The notes beneath the pieces are model-generated. The model was given only the letters and a program-made list of their open reading frames with translations. It was not told the DNA's origin and made no database searches. The position numbers were made by a program, and so were the translations under genes. A stretch of DNA of 64,000 nucleotides from Parabacteroides sp. AM08-6 (lineage in GTDB: Bacteria > Bacteroidota > Bacteroidia > Bacteroidales > Tannerellaceae): assembly GCF_003473295.1 (NCBI RefSeq), contig NZ_QRMP01000002.1, positions 1,204-65,203 of the forward strand, read 5' to 3'. Positions 47,058-56,866 of the stretch are shown one piece after another (position 1 is the first letter of the stretch; each line of letters begins with the position of its first letter).

Positions 47058-48683
47058 TTAAAATTCCCATTTATACTGTTTTTTATAAAACCCTTTTTTT
47101 ATAATCCGGTTTTTACTGTCGGATAGGACGTAATCTTCTGGACCATGAAAAACATTGTTTATGTCTGGAATGTCTTTGTTGTTTGTTGCTGTATAGATGA
47201 GCATTCCCAATGCGTTATTTTGCGGGTTGGGCAAACAGGTTATAAATTTCAGACCGACTCCGGTGTATTCTCGGTCTGTTATGATTGTTTGTCCTTTTAT
47301 CTGAAAGGGTAAGTGTGTTTTTTGTTTTTCCAGAAAAAGATTACTTGGAACGGTTCCATATATAATTAGTCCGTATTGGGATAAATCCATTTTTAGTGCA
47401 GTCGTATCTGGGATTAGTATGCCTTCCTTGAAAAACAGTTGATGGATTTTCTCTGTATATTCTTTTATTTTGTTCAGAGATTCTTTCTCCGAATGGTTAG
47501 TAGGATAGATGATTGCTGTTTTTTTAGCTTGTATGACCTGATTGATAGGGCCTGAAAAAAAGTCGTCTTTTGTGATTGAAGTAGGACTGTTTGCCGGAAT
47601 AGTTTCAAAAATAGTAAGAAGCTCAGGCAGAAAATCTAAGAAGGTTGCATGCTTGAATTTCTCCAGAGTCTCGTATTGTTTTAATTTTTCAATGATTGGC
47701 TTGATATAAATGAAATGATTCTTTAGTTCATTGTTTAAAATTTCTTCGGCTTTTGCCCGACCGATGTGTATTTCTGTAAGTCGGATGTTGATTGCTCGGA
47801 TAATATGCTCATTCACACATGTTTGCCAGTTTGTATAGGCTTGCTTGGACATTTCGTCTTTGATAGGATTAAATAGTATGGCACTCTTTTCTATCATGCG
47901 AGTATATTTTTGGGTTTCCGGATTTATAAACGAATGGCAGAACTCGTGCCAAAGATAGACTTGAAAATCTTCCTTTTTCAAATAGGGTATTTCGTTGCTC
48001 TGTCCCCAGTTTAGTGGAACACAAGCGTAAAAATCTGTTGTCCCGTCTTCTCTTGATAAAGAAGGACCATATCCTCCTATTGCAAGAGGCGAAATGATGA
48101 TATTATAAGAATTGTTCGATAGTTTGAGATATCTTTCTAATGTTGTGATATAATCTATATCAGATAATTCTGGAATGCAGGCGTCGATTATCTGATGATA
48201 AAATGCTTTATTGTGTTTCCAAAATTTATCGAAATCTGTTTTTGTAGCAAATTGATGGAGGGCCTTTTGGTAATTATTTAAATTGGTATAACCTTCTGCC
48301 CTGTTTATTGAGTTTTCAGAGTATGCTAAAGAGCGTTTGCACTCATTCGGTTGGGTGAGGTGTAATACAAATTCGATAGGAGCATCGTATGAAAATCCTA
48401 TTTTACTCAGTTTGTTGGTCAATAATACGGCGTCTGAGTTCTTAAAAGCTTGGAAGTGTGTTTGAATGGTGTTATAATAAGGATTGTCTCTTTGAATTCT
48501 TGGATAAAAGGAAAGACTTTGAATCACGCTTAATAGTTCAACCCTGGGATCGATGGATAGATTTAATTTCCCGATTTGTTTCTGAACAGGGGTGAGGGGT
48601 AAGGAATCGAAATAAATTTTATATCCCCCAATTGTGATTATTAGAATCAGAAGTAAGCTTGTTTTTTTATATAGTTGTTTCAT
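47058..48683 (-). CDS. DUF4932-like putative zinc metallopeptidase
   Basis: A 541-residue exported or membrane-anchored protein (hydrophobic start LLLILIITIGGYKIYF, no lipobox). It carries HEFCHSF at His246, a good HExxH zinc motif, and its overall shape matches what I know as DUF4932, exported Bacteroidota proteins of unknown role. The segment LDPRVELLSVIQSL-like (IDPRVELLSVIQSL) near residue 45 is a recurring family start. It lies on the same strand as the giant surface protein, separated from it by a terminator. The promoter is unclear; CTATCTTGC about 30 bp upstream is only a partial -7 match. Confidence 0.7.
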   Translation of the reverse strand: MKQLYKKTSLLLILIITIGGYKIYFDSLPLTPVQKQIGKLNLSIDPRVELLSVIQSLSFYPRIQRDNPYYNTIQTHFQAFKNSDAVLLTNKLSKIGFSYDAPIEFVLHLTQPNECKRSLAYSENSINRAEGYTNLNNYQKALHQFATKTDFDKFWKHNKAFYHQIIDACIPELSDIDYITTLERYLKLSNNSYNIIISPLAIGGYGPSLSREDGTTDFYACVPLNWGQSNEIPYLKKEDFQVYLWHEFCHSFINPETQKYTRMIEKSAILFNPIKDEMSKQAYTNWQTCVNEHIIRAINIRLTEIHIGRAKAEEILNNELKNHFIYIKPIIEKLKQYETLEKFKHATFLDFLPELLTIFETIPANSPTSITKDDFFSGPINQVIQAKKTAIIYPTNHSEKESLNKIKEYTEKIHQLFFKEGILIPDTTALKMDLSQYGLIIYGTVPSNLFLEKQKTHLPFQIKGQTIITDREYTGVGLKFITCLPNPQNNALGMLIYTATNNKDIPDINNVFHGPEDYVLSDSKNRIIKKGFYKKQYKWEF

Positions 48684-48750
48684 TTATCAGTCATAATTTT
48701 GTGCAAGATAGTGAAAAAAGCATTTCCCTATTGTCTTTTCCTGAAAATAT

Positions 48751-48782
48751 AAAAGGGGCATCCTCACGGACACCCCTTTCTT
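48751..48782 (-). terminator. Intrinsic terminator of the giant surface protein gene
   Basis: On the minus strand AAAGGGGTGTCC and GGATGCCCCTTTT form a strong hairpin with a GTGA loop, followed by a short T-rich tract, about 40 bp past the stop. Confidence 0.75.
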
Positions 48783-48822
48783 CTTGACTTACTATTCTTG
48801 AATTAATTATTTAAGAATAGGA

Positions 48823-51800
48823 TTAAAATATACCGACTTTAATTGTTATTGATTTATTGGCGCTTATCAGTTTCACAACGTAAACGCCTGGGGTAGCCGG
48901 TATTTGTTTTTGACCGCTTATGCGGTTGTTGTATATAACTTTACCAGACATGCTTGCTACAACAGCCTGCATTTCAGCCATCGGTTCGATATAGATGTAT
49001 CCTTCTTTCGCATACACCCGTGAATCAGCCAATGCTTCTTCAATGCCTGTAGGAGCTTCCACGCTCACTTTACAAGTGGCAGTGAAGTTCGGATTATCGT
49101 TTGAAGTGGCTGTGATTGTAGCTTTGCCTGCTTTCAGGGCAGTCACTTTACCCTCGGCATCCACGCTTGCGATTGTCGGGTCGCTGCTGCTCCAACTTAC
49201 ACTCGTGTCGTCGGCATTTGTCGGAGTAACGGTAGCCACGAGCGTGAATGATTCGCCGACAGCCAGTGTCTTAGCCGTTACATCCAGGGTAATGCCTGTT
49301 ACGTCAACTGACGGATTAACAACAGGAGGAACACTGCTGCTCTTGCCTATCTGTTGGTTACCATCGAACAGGATAGTGAAGTTATCGTTGGCATCGGCAC
49401 TGATAAAGAAGGCATTGTTACCGTTGGCTTTTACCTGGATAGCATTTTTGATAGTAGCTACGGCAGATGCGTTTGTAATATCAGCACCTGTTTCCTTCAC
49501 CTTCAGCGTGATGTTGTTTTTCACGTTGGATACGCTGCTTCCTTCCGTAGGCAGTGTAGCAATGATGTTTGACTTCAGGATGGAACCGGTAGTAACAGTA
49601 CCACCACTATTCGTTGCCACTGAAGATTTCAACTCATAGTTCTTGTGATTAACTGTTACGCTTTTCAGAGCAGCACCAACATTGGCATCATTAAATGTAA
49701 CTGTTGCCGGAACGATATCACCATTTACCAAGTCGGTTGTAGCGTAATCAGTCAGAGTTGCTGTAGGCAGACCATCGTAATATTTGCTTACGCTGGTAAT
49801 ATTCAGGTCTTTCTTTTCAATCTTACCGCTCAGGGCGACTTGCAGGTCGTAATTGTTCGCTTCGCTACCGGTCAGGATTATTGCCTGTGACGGATTAACT
49901 TTTATGCCTTCGGCTGCATCTTTTGAAGCATAGTTGAAAGAAACTCCTGAAATATCGAGAGCAACGTCCACATCTTTCATCTTTTCATCTAATGCTATCG
50001 TTCCGGATGCTTGAGTCGTACCGTCATAGGTCTTGTCCATATTGGCAACCGTTACTTCCAACTTTTGAGCATCTACTTTATATTTGATAACGTGTGCCTC
50101 TGCACTTCCTTTCATCGCTACGATAGCAGCGTCTCCGGTACCGGTGATAGTAACCATACCATCCTTATCAACAAGCAGGATGTCAGTATTACTGGATAGA
50201 TAGGCGGTAGCAGTATTATGTTTAGCCTCGAATGTTGCGTTTCCGAATGTTTTGAGATTCGAATCTTCGCTATCCCAAATCAAATTGGAAGCGGCTTTTG
50301 TCACTAAACGAGATTTTGCAGCGCTTGAAGTTGTAGAGGGGTCAGTGATTGTAATCTTATTAACACTACGGCCAATAGAATTACCTTTATTATCGGTAAT
50401 GACAGCAGAACCATCGGCTACTGTTACTGTCAAATCTTTTTCAGCATAACCTGCTGCATCCACCAACATAGCATTTAGGTTACTACCACTACCGTATACA
50501 ACAGCAGCCGGAGTTCCCAGGGAAACTGTCAGTTTACCGTTCTGTGCCTCCAGGGCATAGTTCGGGCAGAGTGCCGGATTTACAGTCAATTCCAATGTTT
50601 CACCGTTTTCCTTCACATCGAATGTCCCGCTATAAACAGAGGTCAAAGTTTCGCCTTTGAACAACTCACCCTTGACAACACTGAAAGAATATTTCGTGTA
50701 ACGGTCGTTCCACATGCGGTTTACATCATCAACCTTCACTGTCAGCGGAGCTTTCGTGATAGTACCTTTTACATCTTCCTTAGCTGGCTGTATCAGGGCA
50801 TAGTTGTCAGCATCCAAACTGTCCAATGTCAGTGTCGGGCATGATACCAGAGATGTACCTACGTTCTTGTTTGCGAAAGCAAAATCCGTAATCTTCGGTG
50901 CTTTTACAGAAACTTTTGCACCGCTCTCGATGCCCTTCAATGTAAATGAAGGCAAAGCGGTAATGGCAGTTGTTCCGTCATAAGTCTTTGTTATTGCACC
51001 GACCTCAACAGTAATCGGTTTCGGAGTGATTTCAATCGTTTTTGTTGCAGTTGCAGCAGAAATCGTTTCATTTCCGGCCTGTTTGGCAACGATGGTTACC
51101 GTACCTACCTTCTTGGCAGTCAGTACACCATCAGAAAGCGATGCATAATCACTACCATCTGTTATTTGATATGTATATGCAGCATCTGCAATCGGTGAAC
51201 CTGTTGCGGAAAGTTGCATTGTCTGTCCGTAAGTCAATGTCGGCAGTACGGAAGGAGCAAAAGCAATGTTCTGCGGTGTCAAACCGTCGATAGCTACTGT
51301 AATAGGAGCACTTGCATCGCTGGTCAGTGCAGCGGAACCGGTAACGGTTGCTATTGCAGTAAAGTTGTAGGTCTGTTCACTAGCTTGAACTGTTGCGATT
51401 GCGGAATAAGTACCATCCGTATTCTTGGTAGCAGTCAACTCTCCGATATTGGGATAACCTGTAATTGTAACAGCTTCTGTTACAGCTTCTGCATTCTTGG
51501 CACCACCCAAATCTGTAATCTGAGCAGTAACCGTGATGTCACGTTGCTGACCGTTAACAGCTACTTTAGTGCTTACCATCTTGACTGTCGGTTTAACAGC
51601 TTTGACTGTCAAAGTTCCCTTTGTATATGTAATCGCATAATTCGGATTACTCAGACCGTAAGGAATAATATCATAAGTTCCTTCCGGAGAAGTCGCTGTT
51701 GCTGCACAATCGAATTTCAAGCTTCCATCGAGTACATCGCCTGAAACCAAGGAAGAAGCATAATCGGTTACAGAGAATGCTTTTTCTTCACCGTAGTTGC

Positions 51801-54800
51801 GGCTTACCGCCTGGGCAGCAATCGTGATTGCTTTCGGATCAACCTTTGCTGTTACGAATGTAATCGGAGCCAGTTCATAGTAATCTTTTGAAGTTCCTGC
51901 CAATTCAGCTGTTACAATTACCTGCTTGTCACCAGCATTTGCATCGGCCAGTTTTCCTTGAAGATTGTTTAATGATAAGTCGGTCTGTTCACTAACTGTT
52001 CCTTCAAATTCAAGAGCACTTGCAGCGACAGAAATAGTGGTATTTCCGTCATAATTTTTTCCAGTAGCAGTGATACCTTTTGTCAGTTTTATAGTACGCG
52101 GTTTTACAGTCAGGTCTTGTGTAGAGCTGGCCTCTGCATTGTCCGTTACTGTCAAGTCAATTGTTACCGTACCCGGTTTCAGAACTGTCAAAGTAGTCTT
52201 GCCATCTACTGTTTCGATTTTCACTACATCAGTACTTCCTTCTTTTACAGTAGCAGTAACCCCTTCCATATTGAATGCCAATTCAACCGGCTTGGCTCCA
52301 TATACAAGAGTTGCAGGAAGATTGGTGATAGCAGCCAGTTGCTGCATGTAAACTTTCGTTGAGTATACGCTATTTTCATACGCCAATGTTAACGCATTCT
52401 TGCCTGCTTTCAGCAATTCTTTGGCTGTTTCCTTATTAGTTGCAATGACACCGTCTTTACAAGCAATAGTAATATTTTTGTTTGAAAGGTCTTCTTTGGT
52501 TGTTGCAGCATTCATGGCTTCAATAACCGCTGTAGAAGTGGTATCTACCTGAAGAGCGCCACCGGCTGCAATACCTGTAGTCATGATGTCGGAAGCCGGG
52601 ATAACAAGTGTTCCGAGGTTAGACAGAGTAGCTGCATCTCCACTGGCAACAGTCTCAAAACCATCGTCGAATTTCCAAGTTTTACCCTCTCCGATAGTAA
52701 ACTTATCTGTTGTCTTATTCTCATCATAAGTAAATTTGGCAATCTTTGCTTTTGCTCCGGTCAAAGTTACATTTGCTGTAGCCAAACCATCACTAATACC
52801 AACTACCGGAGTGTTTGCTCCACAATTGATGAAAGTAAATGCTACACTGCCCGGGACACCGTCAATTTTACTATCCGAACCTCCATAATTTTTAGCCCAT
52901 TTATATGTAGCACCTAAATTAGCATAAATAGATGCCGGGAAAGTACAATCTTTGAATGTCAATGAAACATTTTTAGCAATACCACGGTTTACAGCAGCGA
53001 TTTCCATATTTGTTCCGGTGAATTTACAGTTTGTAACAGTACCTACCACTTTATCTGAACCACCGTTAGAGCCATTGCCAAATACACCTCCTAATATTGT
53101 AGCTCCTGAAATTGAAGCTTCTACATCTTGGGTATATCCTTTTGCACCATCAGTACCACCAATAGCAATATAACCAAATGTACCGCCGGTAATCGTCAGT
53201 TTACCTTTCTGAAGTGTATTGGCTGCTTCTTCGAATGTAGGATAATTTTTACCGGCTGTTACACCGCTTTCCTGACCACCGCAGAATACCCATGCACCGG
53301 CATCCATTGTTATGTCACTGATTGTAATATCAACACTATTGGATGTAGAATAATACAAACCGCCACCAAATATATTGTGAGCTTCGCCACCTTTTGCAAT
53401 AATTGTAGTTGTGCCTTTCACGACAGCATTCTTTTTTGTGGCTATTTCGCCATAACCACCTCCGAAGATGTTCATTACCTTACCGCTCAACATTGTAATC
53501 TTGGAAGATTCAACAGTCTCATTCTTAGCTCCACCAAAGACTACAAGTTTTTTATCTGCTTCTGTAAATGTCATTTCTTCATCAGTACCATCTACTGTGA
53601 TTTTGACAGTCTTGTCATCAGTACCTTTCTGGATAGTAATCGGATTACCATTGGCATAAATAAAGGTATAACCGCCCTCCCAGCTTTTATTCGGATAAGT
53701 CTCATAATATTCCGTAGTCAAAGCCTTATTTGTCCAATAATACATATCGACTGCATTATTATCACCGCCTTTGCCTTCAATAACTCTCCAGCCTGTTGGC
53801 AGGTTTGCAATAACGTCCGTTGTGATATTCTCTTTTTCTCCCCAAATCTGCGCTTTGTTTTCAGTGAAGGAAGATGTTGGGTCGAAGGTAAAGGAAAGGG
53901 TTTCAGTAACATCTTTACCTTTATCGATATTCACACCTCCCCAACCATTATTACTTGTTGATAATGTTTTAGCATTTACGGCAGAACCGTTTACAATCAA
54001 ACCGGCATTTGCGTTATCCGTCAAAGCTACTTTGTCTAAAGTAACATTTGTGGATTTATATACATGCAAACCTGATTTTTTGGAACCTTTGATTGTCAGA
54101 TTATTTAATGTAACGTCCTTTGTAGACAGGATGGTTACTAAGTTCGCATCCACATTAGTAGTGGTGAGGATAGAACCTTCAGCACCGGTAATTGTAACCG
54201 GTCTTCCGATTGATAAGGCAGAAGTTAATGTATAAGCCTTAGCTTCCAACATTACTTTTGTAACAGTAGCAAAACCTACACTGAAAGTAGAGTCGAGCTG
54301 TCCGGCTGTGCTGACTGATACGCTTTCATTGCCTTTTGTCCAAACGTATGCTAACCAGCTGTTGTTGGTAGTGTGCATTTTAGCATACTGCAAAGAACGA
54401 TACCAGCTTTCTCCGGTAGGAGTTACCACTGCATTTGAAATATCTTCAATAGAACTTTGAGGACTTTTAGGCCAAGCCTCAAGGTAAGCATGTCTGTCGA
54501 AGAAAGCGATTTGCGGAACATTTTCTTCGCTAATTGTTCCGCTTACCAGTGTAAGCTTCGGCATGTTCGTTGTTTCGCGGGATAATTTGATAGCAAAATT
54601 TCCATTTCCGGAAGTTTTCAATCCCGTAGCTGAAGCAATTGTAGAATTCAGGTGGATACCGCCTGCCTCATTATCTGATACGGTAACGTCCTCGAAAGCA
54701 ACGTTTTTCATATCATACAGATTGAAACCAACAATATTGGTTCCGCCAATAGTCAGGTTCTTAAAAGTGATTTTAGCACCACCATTTCCATGGAGATAGA

Positions 54801-55218
54801 AAACGTAGGTTTTATCCTGATAATTTTCAATTGCAGCATGTTTATTGGAATTTTCGGTTCCCTGAATTATATTCGTTCCGGAAATCCTTTTACCATTTCC
54901 ATCAATTGTTAATGTAACATTGGTGGTCAACGTCCCATTCCCAAAAAACATACCTTGGAATTCACCCTCTGGGGCATTACCTCCCATTACATTCAATTCG
55001 GAAATATCCAAATCATTATCCAACGTGATTGTGGTAGTTTGCTTGGTATTAGCTTTGTTTAACTCCGCAAATACCGCTTGCAACCCTTTGGCTGTGGTTA
55101 CCTTGTAATCGTTGCCTTCTTTTGTGTAGCCTTCGTTAGTGCCGCCTTGCGCGTGCAGCCACCCTACACTTGTTATCGTCATAAAGACAGATAACAACAT
55201 GAGTAATCTTTTCTTCAT
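48823..55218 (-). CDS. Giant surface protein: beta-helix, YDG/MBG repeats, BIG2 and C-terminal sorting-like domain
   Basis: A 2131-residue exported protein. The frame is open from a TTG at 55224, but the ATG at 55218 (MKKRLLMLLSVFM) begins a signal peptide ending LHAQG. Residues 100-480 look like a right-handed beta-helix (KNLTIGGTNIVGF, NNLTIKGSKKSGLHV). Residues 580-800 are Gly-rich (GGGLYYSTSN, FGNGSNGG). From about 1080 several YDG/MBG-type repeats follow (TGKNYDGNTTIS, KTYDGTTAI, KTYDGTTQA, KYYDGLPTA). A BIG2 domain (VTGITLDVTAKTLAVGESF) precedes a final 70-residue module ending NKSITIKVGIF, like the sorting or DUF6383-type ends of Bacteroidales surface proteins. It is probably a phase-variable adhesin or surface-layer component. 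An invertible element lies 130 bp upstream. Confidence 0.8.
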   Translation of the reverse strand: MKKRLLMLLSVFMTITSVGWLHAQGGTNEGYTKEGNDYKVTTAKGLQAVFAELNKANTKQTTTITLDNDLDISELNVMGGNAPEGEFQGMFFGNGTLTTNVTLTIDGNGKRISGTNIIQGTENSNKHAAIENYQDKTYVFYLHGNGGAKITFKNLTIGGTNIVGFNLYDMKNVAFEDVTVSDNEAGGIHLNSTIASATGLKTSGNGNFAIKLSRETTNMPKLTLVSGTISEENVPQIAFFDRHAYLEAWPKSPQSSIEDISNAVVTPTGESWYRSLQYAKMHTTNNSWLAYVWTKGNESVSVSTAGQLDSTFSVGFATVTKVMLEAKAYTLTSALSIGRPVTITGAEGSILTTTNVDANLVTILSTKDVTLNNLTIKGSKKSGLHVYKSTNVTLDKVALTDNANAGLIVNGSAVNAKTLSTSNNGWGGVNIDKGKDVTETLSFTFDPTSSFTENKAQIWGEKENITTDVIANLPTGWRVIEGKGGDNNAVDMYYWTNKALTTEYYETYPNKSWEGGYTFIYANGNPITIQKGTDDKTVKITVDGTDEEMTFTEADKKLVVFGGAKNETVESSKITMLSGKVMNIFGGGYGEIATKKNAVVKGTTTIIAKGGEAHNIFGGGLYYSTSNSVDITISDITMDAGAWVFCGGQESGVTAGKNYPTFEEAANTLQKGKLTITGGTFGYIAIGGTDGAKGYTQDVEASISGATILGGVFGNGSNGGSDKVVGTVTNCKFTGTNMEIAAVNRGIAKNVSLTFKDCTFPASIYANLGATYKWAKNYGGSDSKIDGVPGSVAFTFINCGANTPVVGISDGLATANVTLTGAKAKIAKFTYDENKTTDKFTIGEGKTWKFDDGFETVASGDAATLSNLGTLVIPASDIMTTGIAAGGALQVDTTSTAVIEAMNAATTKEDLSNKNITIACKDGVIATNKETAKELLKAGKNALTLAYENSVYSTKVYMQQLAAITNLPATLVYGAKPVELAFNMEGVTATVKEGSTDVVKIETVDGKTTLTVLKPGTVTIDLTVTDNAEASSTQDLTVKPRTIKLTKGITATGKNYDGNTTISVAASALEFEGTVSEQTDLSLNNLQGKLADANAGDKQVIVTAELAGTSKDYYELAPITFVTAKVDPKAITIAAQAVSRNYGEEKAFSVTDYASSLVSGDVLDGSLKFDCAATATSPEGTYDIIPYGLSNPNYAITYTKGTLTVKAVKPTVKMVSTKVAVNGQQRDITVTAQITDLGGAKNAEAVTEAVTITGYPNIGELTATKNTDGTYSAIATVQASEQTYNFTAIATVTGSAALTSDASAPITVAIDGLTPQNIAFAPSVLPTLTYGQTMQLSATGSPIADAAYTYQITDGSDYASLSDGVLTAKKVGTVTIVAKQAGNETISAATATKTIEITPKPITVEVGAITKTYDGTTAITALPSFTLKGIESGAKVSVKAPKITDFAFANKNVGTSLVSCPTLTLDSLDADNYALIQPAKEDVKGTITKAPLTVKVDDVNRMWNDRYTKYSFSVVKGELFKGETLTSVYSGTFDVKENGETLELTVNPALCPNYALEAQNGKLTVSLGTPAAVVYGSGSNLNAMLVDAAGYAEKDLTVTVADGSAVITDNKGNSIGRSVNKITITDPSTTSSAAKSRLVTKAASNLIWDSEDSNLKTFGNATFEAKHNTATAYLSSNTDILLVDKDGMVTITGTGDAAIVAMKGSAEAHVIKYKVDAQKLEVTVANMDKTYDGTTQASGTIALDEKMKDVDVALDISGVSFNYASKDAAEGIKVNPSQAIILTGSEANNYDLQVALSGKIEKKDLNITSVSKYYDGLPTATLTDYATTDLVNGDIVPATVTFNDANVGAALKSVTVNHKNYELKSSVATNSGGTVTTGSILKSNIIATLPTEGSSVSNVKNNITLKVKETGADITNASAVATIKNAIQVKANGNNAFFISADANDNFTILFDGNQQIGKSSSVPPVVNPSVDVTGITLDVTAKTLAVGESFTLVATVTPTNADDTSVSWSSSDPTIASVDAEGKVTALKAGKATITATSNDNPNFTATCKVSVEAPTGIEEALADSRVYAKEGYIYIEPMAEMQAVVASMSGKVIYNNRISGQKQIPATPGVYVVKLISANKSITIKVGIF

Positions 55219-55347
55219 AATCAAAAAAATTAAATTATTAATAGTAAGTGAATTATGTCCGATACTTTCATTTTTTACCCCAGTTACTTTTTACAATTTA
55301 TAATCAACAATTCATCAATAAAAGTCAACGAGTGTGTCTTTTCGTAT

Positions 55348-55383
55348 AATGACTAAAATAAACGTTCGTTTTTTTTAGTCATT
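55348..55383 (+). repeat. Left 36-bp inverted repeat of invertible element
   Basis: Exact reverse complement of 55510-55545. The arm is itself nearly palindromic: AATGACTAAAA at one end, TTTTAGTCATT at the other, with core AAACGTTCGTTT. The core AAACGTTCGT fits the ARACGTTCGT I recall for Mpi-type invertase sites of Bacteroides. Confidence 0.85.
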
Positions 55384-55469
55384 TTATCGCTGGATGAGGC
55401 TTCTGGGGAGTTGATTTGCAAAATGTGGCTTATGCCTTGATAATTAATTAGTTTTTTATTGGAAAAAAT

Positions 55470-55500
55470 TTTGCCATTTAAAAATTAATGTTGATTTTTG
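55470..55500 (+). promoter_or_regulatory. Promoter inside the invertible element
   Basis: TTTG (55470-55473), a 19-bp spacer and GATTTTTG (55493-55500), one base off TAnnTTTG, match the Bacteroidota promoter layout. It points right, away from the surface protein gene. No equally good match was seen on the minus strand of the element. Confidence 0.55.
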
Positions 55501-55509
55501 TCTCGAAAT

Positions 55510-55545
55510 AATGACTAAAAAAAACGAACGTTTATTTTAGTCATT
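55510..55545 (-). repeat. Right 36-bp inverted repeat of invertible element
   Basis: Perfect 36-base inverted copy of 55348-55383, with core ACGAACGTTT on the plus strand. Identity ends exactly at both edges, as expected for recombination sites. Confidence 0.85.
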
Positions 55546-56038
55546 TTTTTTGTGAACAGATAGAATGAAAATAACCTTTGATTTTTAAAACATTTCTCTT
55601 ATTTGATATAAATGGCTTACGTTTTTTACGTAAAAGTGCCATTCGCCTTTCTAAATGTATTTTTATAAAATAAATATTTCACGCCTGTTCGGGAAAGGCG
55701 GGAAGCTGAAAAATCCGAATGTCCACATTGTTGTATTTTATCCTATCTTTTTATATTATCTCTTGAACCTCTGATGATTATAGGTAGTATGGTTTTATGA
55801 TAATCTTTATATTCTTTATTTTTTGAGCGTTTATCTCATTACGTTTTCTGAGAGCGAAATAAGCTTTTGGACGTAAAGTCTTCGTTTTTACGAAAAAGCG
55901 CGTCCCGGTTTGTTAAAAAACGTTCGTGTGGTTTATCCATAACCGGAAATTGAATCTTAGAAGTATAAAAACTATGCGGACAAAGTTTGATTTACACATC
56001 CTGTAGTATGTAGCATATTTTATTCTTGTGGAGAATAT

Positions 56039-56866
56039 TTATTCAAATCTCATCATGTCCACCAATTGAACAAAGTAGTCATTTGACCAGATATCCAACT
56101 CTTTGGGATTCTTGACGAAAGGCAATACATCGCTTTTTACTTGATTCATATTTGCCAAAGCCAATTTATCCTTTAGTATAGTCAAGAACGTATCGCGCTC
56201 AATCACTTCATTGTTGAACTGAAGGGCACGTTCGGCAAGATGTATAAAGCCGAGCGGTATATTGTGACGGATGTACCATTCAAAATCGTACCAATCACGA
56301 CCTTTTACCCGATTCTTCCATGCCCGATAAACCAATGCGTGCATCTTTCCAGCAAATAAATCGGGCAGAGTGAAGCAACGGGTCATAAAGGAATGAGGTT
56401 GCAACAACAGTTTCTGTTCTGTTCTGAAGTTTAAGGGTGGTTGAATATCAACCTCTATTTTTATTCTAATAGACTTGTCCGTTTGGAAAGATACATCGTA
56501 AACGTCTGTATTGTCTTTCAGGAAAGCGGATTCCACTTTGCCAAAATTCTTTTTATCCTTCTTCTTAATCTCCACTTCCCTACCTACGATAGCGAACTCA
56601 TCGATTATCGGTTGAAAGTACTTTGTGAAGTCAAACTTGTCATCTGGGGCAAGAAGAGAGAAATCCATATCTTCACTAAAACGCTGGAGACCGTGAAAAA
56701 TTCGCAGACAAGTACCGCCATAGAAAGCTGCCACATCAAAGAAGCCACCATTATATAGCCCGGCAAGTATCACCTGCTGGTTCACTTCAAAAATGGCATT
56801 CCGTTTCTGTTGTTCCGTTGACAAATTGTATGCTGTAAGCATATTGTCGTAAATCGCATTCTTCAT
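56039..56866 (-). CDS. AbiEii-type nucleotidyltransferase toxin
   Basis: Toxin half of a type IV toxin-antitoxin/abortive infection system. The 275-residue protein belongs to the AbiEii/nucleotidyltransferase family: the motif FYGGTCLRIFHGLQRFSEDMDFSL holds the G(G/S) and DxD-type catalytic site, followed by IRIKIEVDIQPPL and a C-terminal helical half with KNRVKGRDWYDFEWYI (motifs given in family order). Known AbiEii proteins transfer nucleotides and block growth on phage infection. Its start overlaps the antitoxin gene by 4 bp, giving translational coupling. Confidence 0.85.
   Translation of the reverse strand: MKNAIYDNMLTAYNLSTEQQKRNAIFEVNQQVILAGLYNGGFFDVAAFYGGTCLRIFHGLQRFSEDMDFSLLAPDDKFDFTKYFQPIIDEFAIVGREVEIKKKDKKNFGKVESAFLKDNTDVYDVSFQTDKSIRIKIEVDIQPPLNFRTEQKLLLQPHSFMTRCFTLPDLFAGKMHALVYRAWKNRVKGRDWYDFEWYIRHNIPLGFIHLAERALQFNNEVIERDTFLTILKDKLALANMNQVKSDVLPFVKNPKELDIWSNDYFVQLVDMMRFE

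Larger units (their letters stand above)
55348..55545. other. Putative invertible promoter element (198 bp)
   Basis: Two perfect 36-bp inverted repeats enclose 126 bp of AT-rich DNA with a promoter-like sequence on the plus strand. It lies 130 bp upstream of the minus-strand giant surface gene. In the orientation given, the promoter faces away and no plus-strand gene follows for over 2 kb, so this looks like the OFF phase. Inversion would direct the promoter into the surface gene. No invertase gene is in the window, so it would have to act in trans. The remaining parts of the gap 55219-56038 are AT-rich with no gene. Confidence 0.75.
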
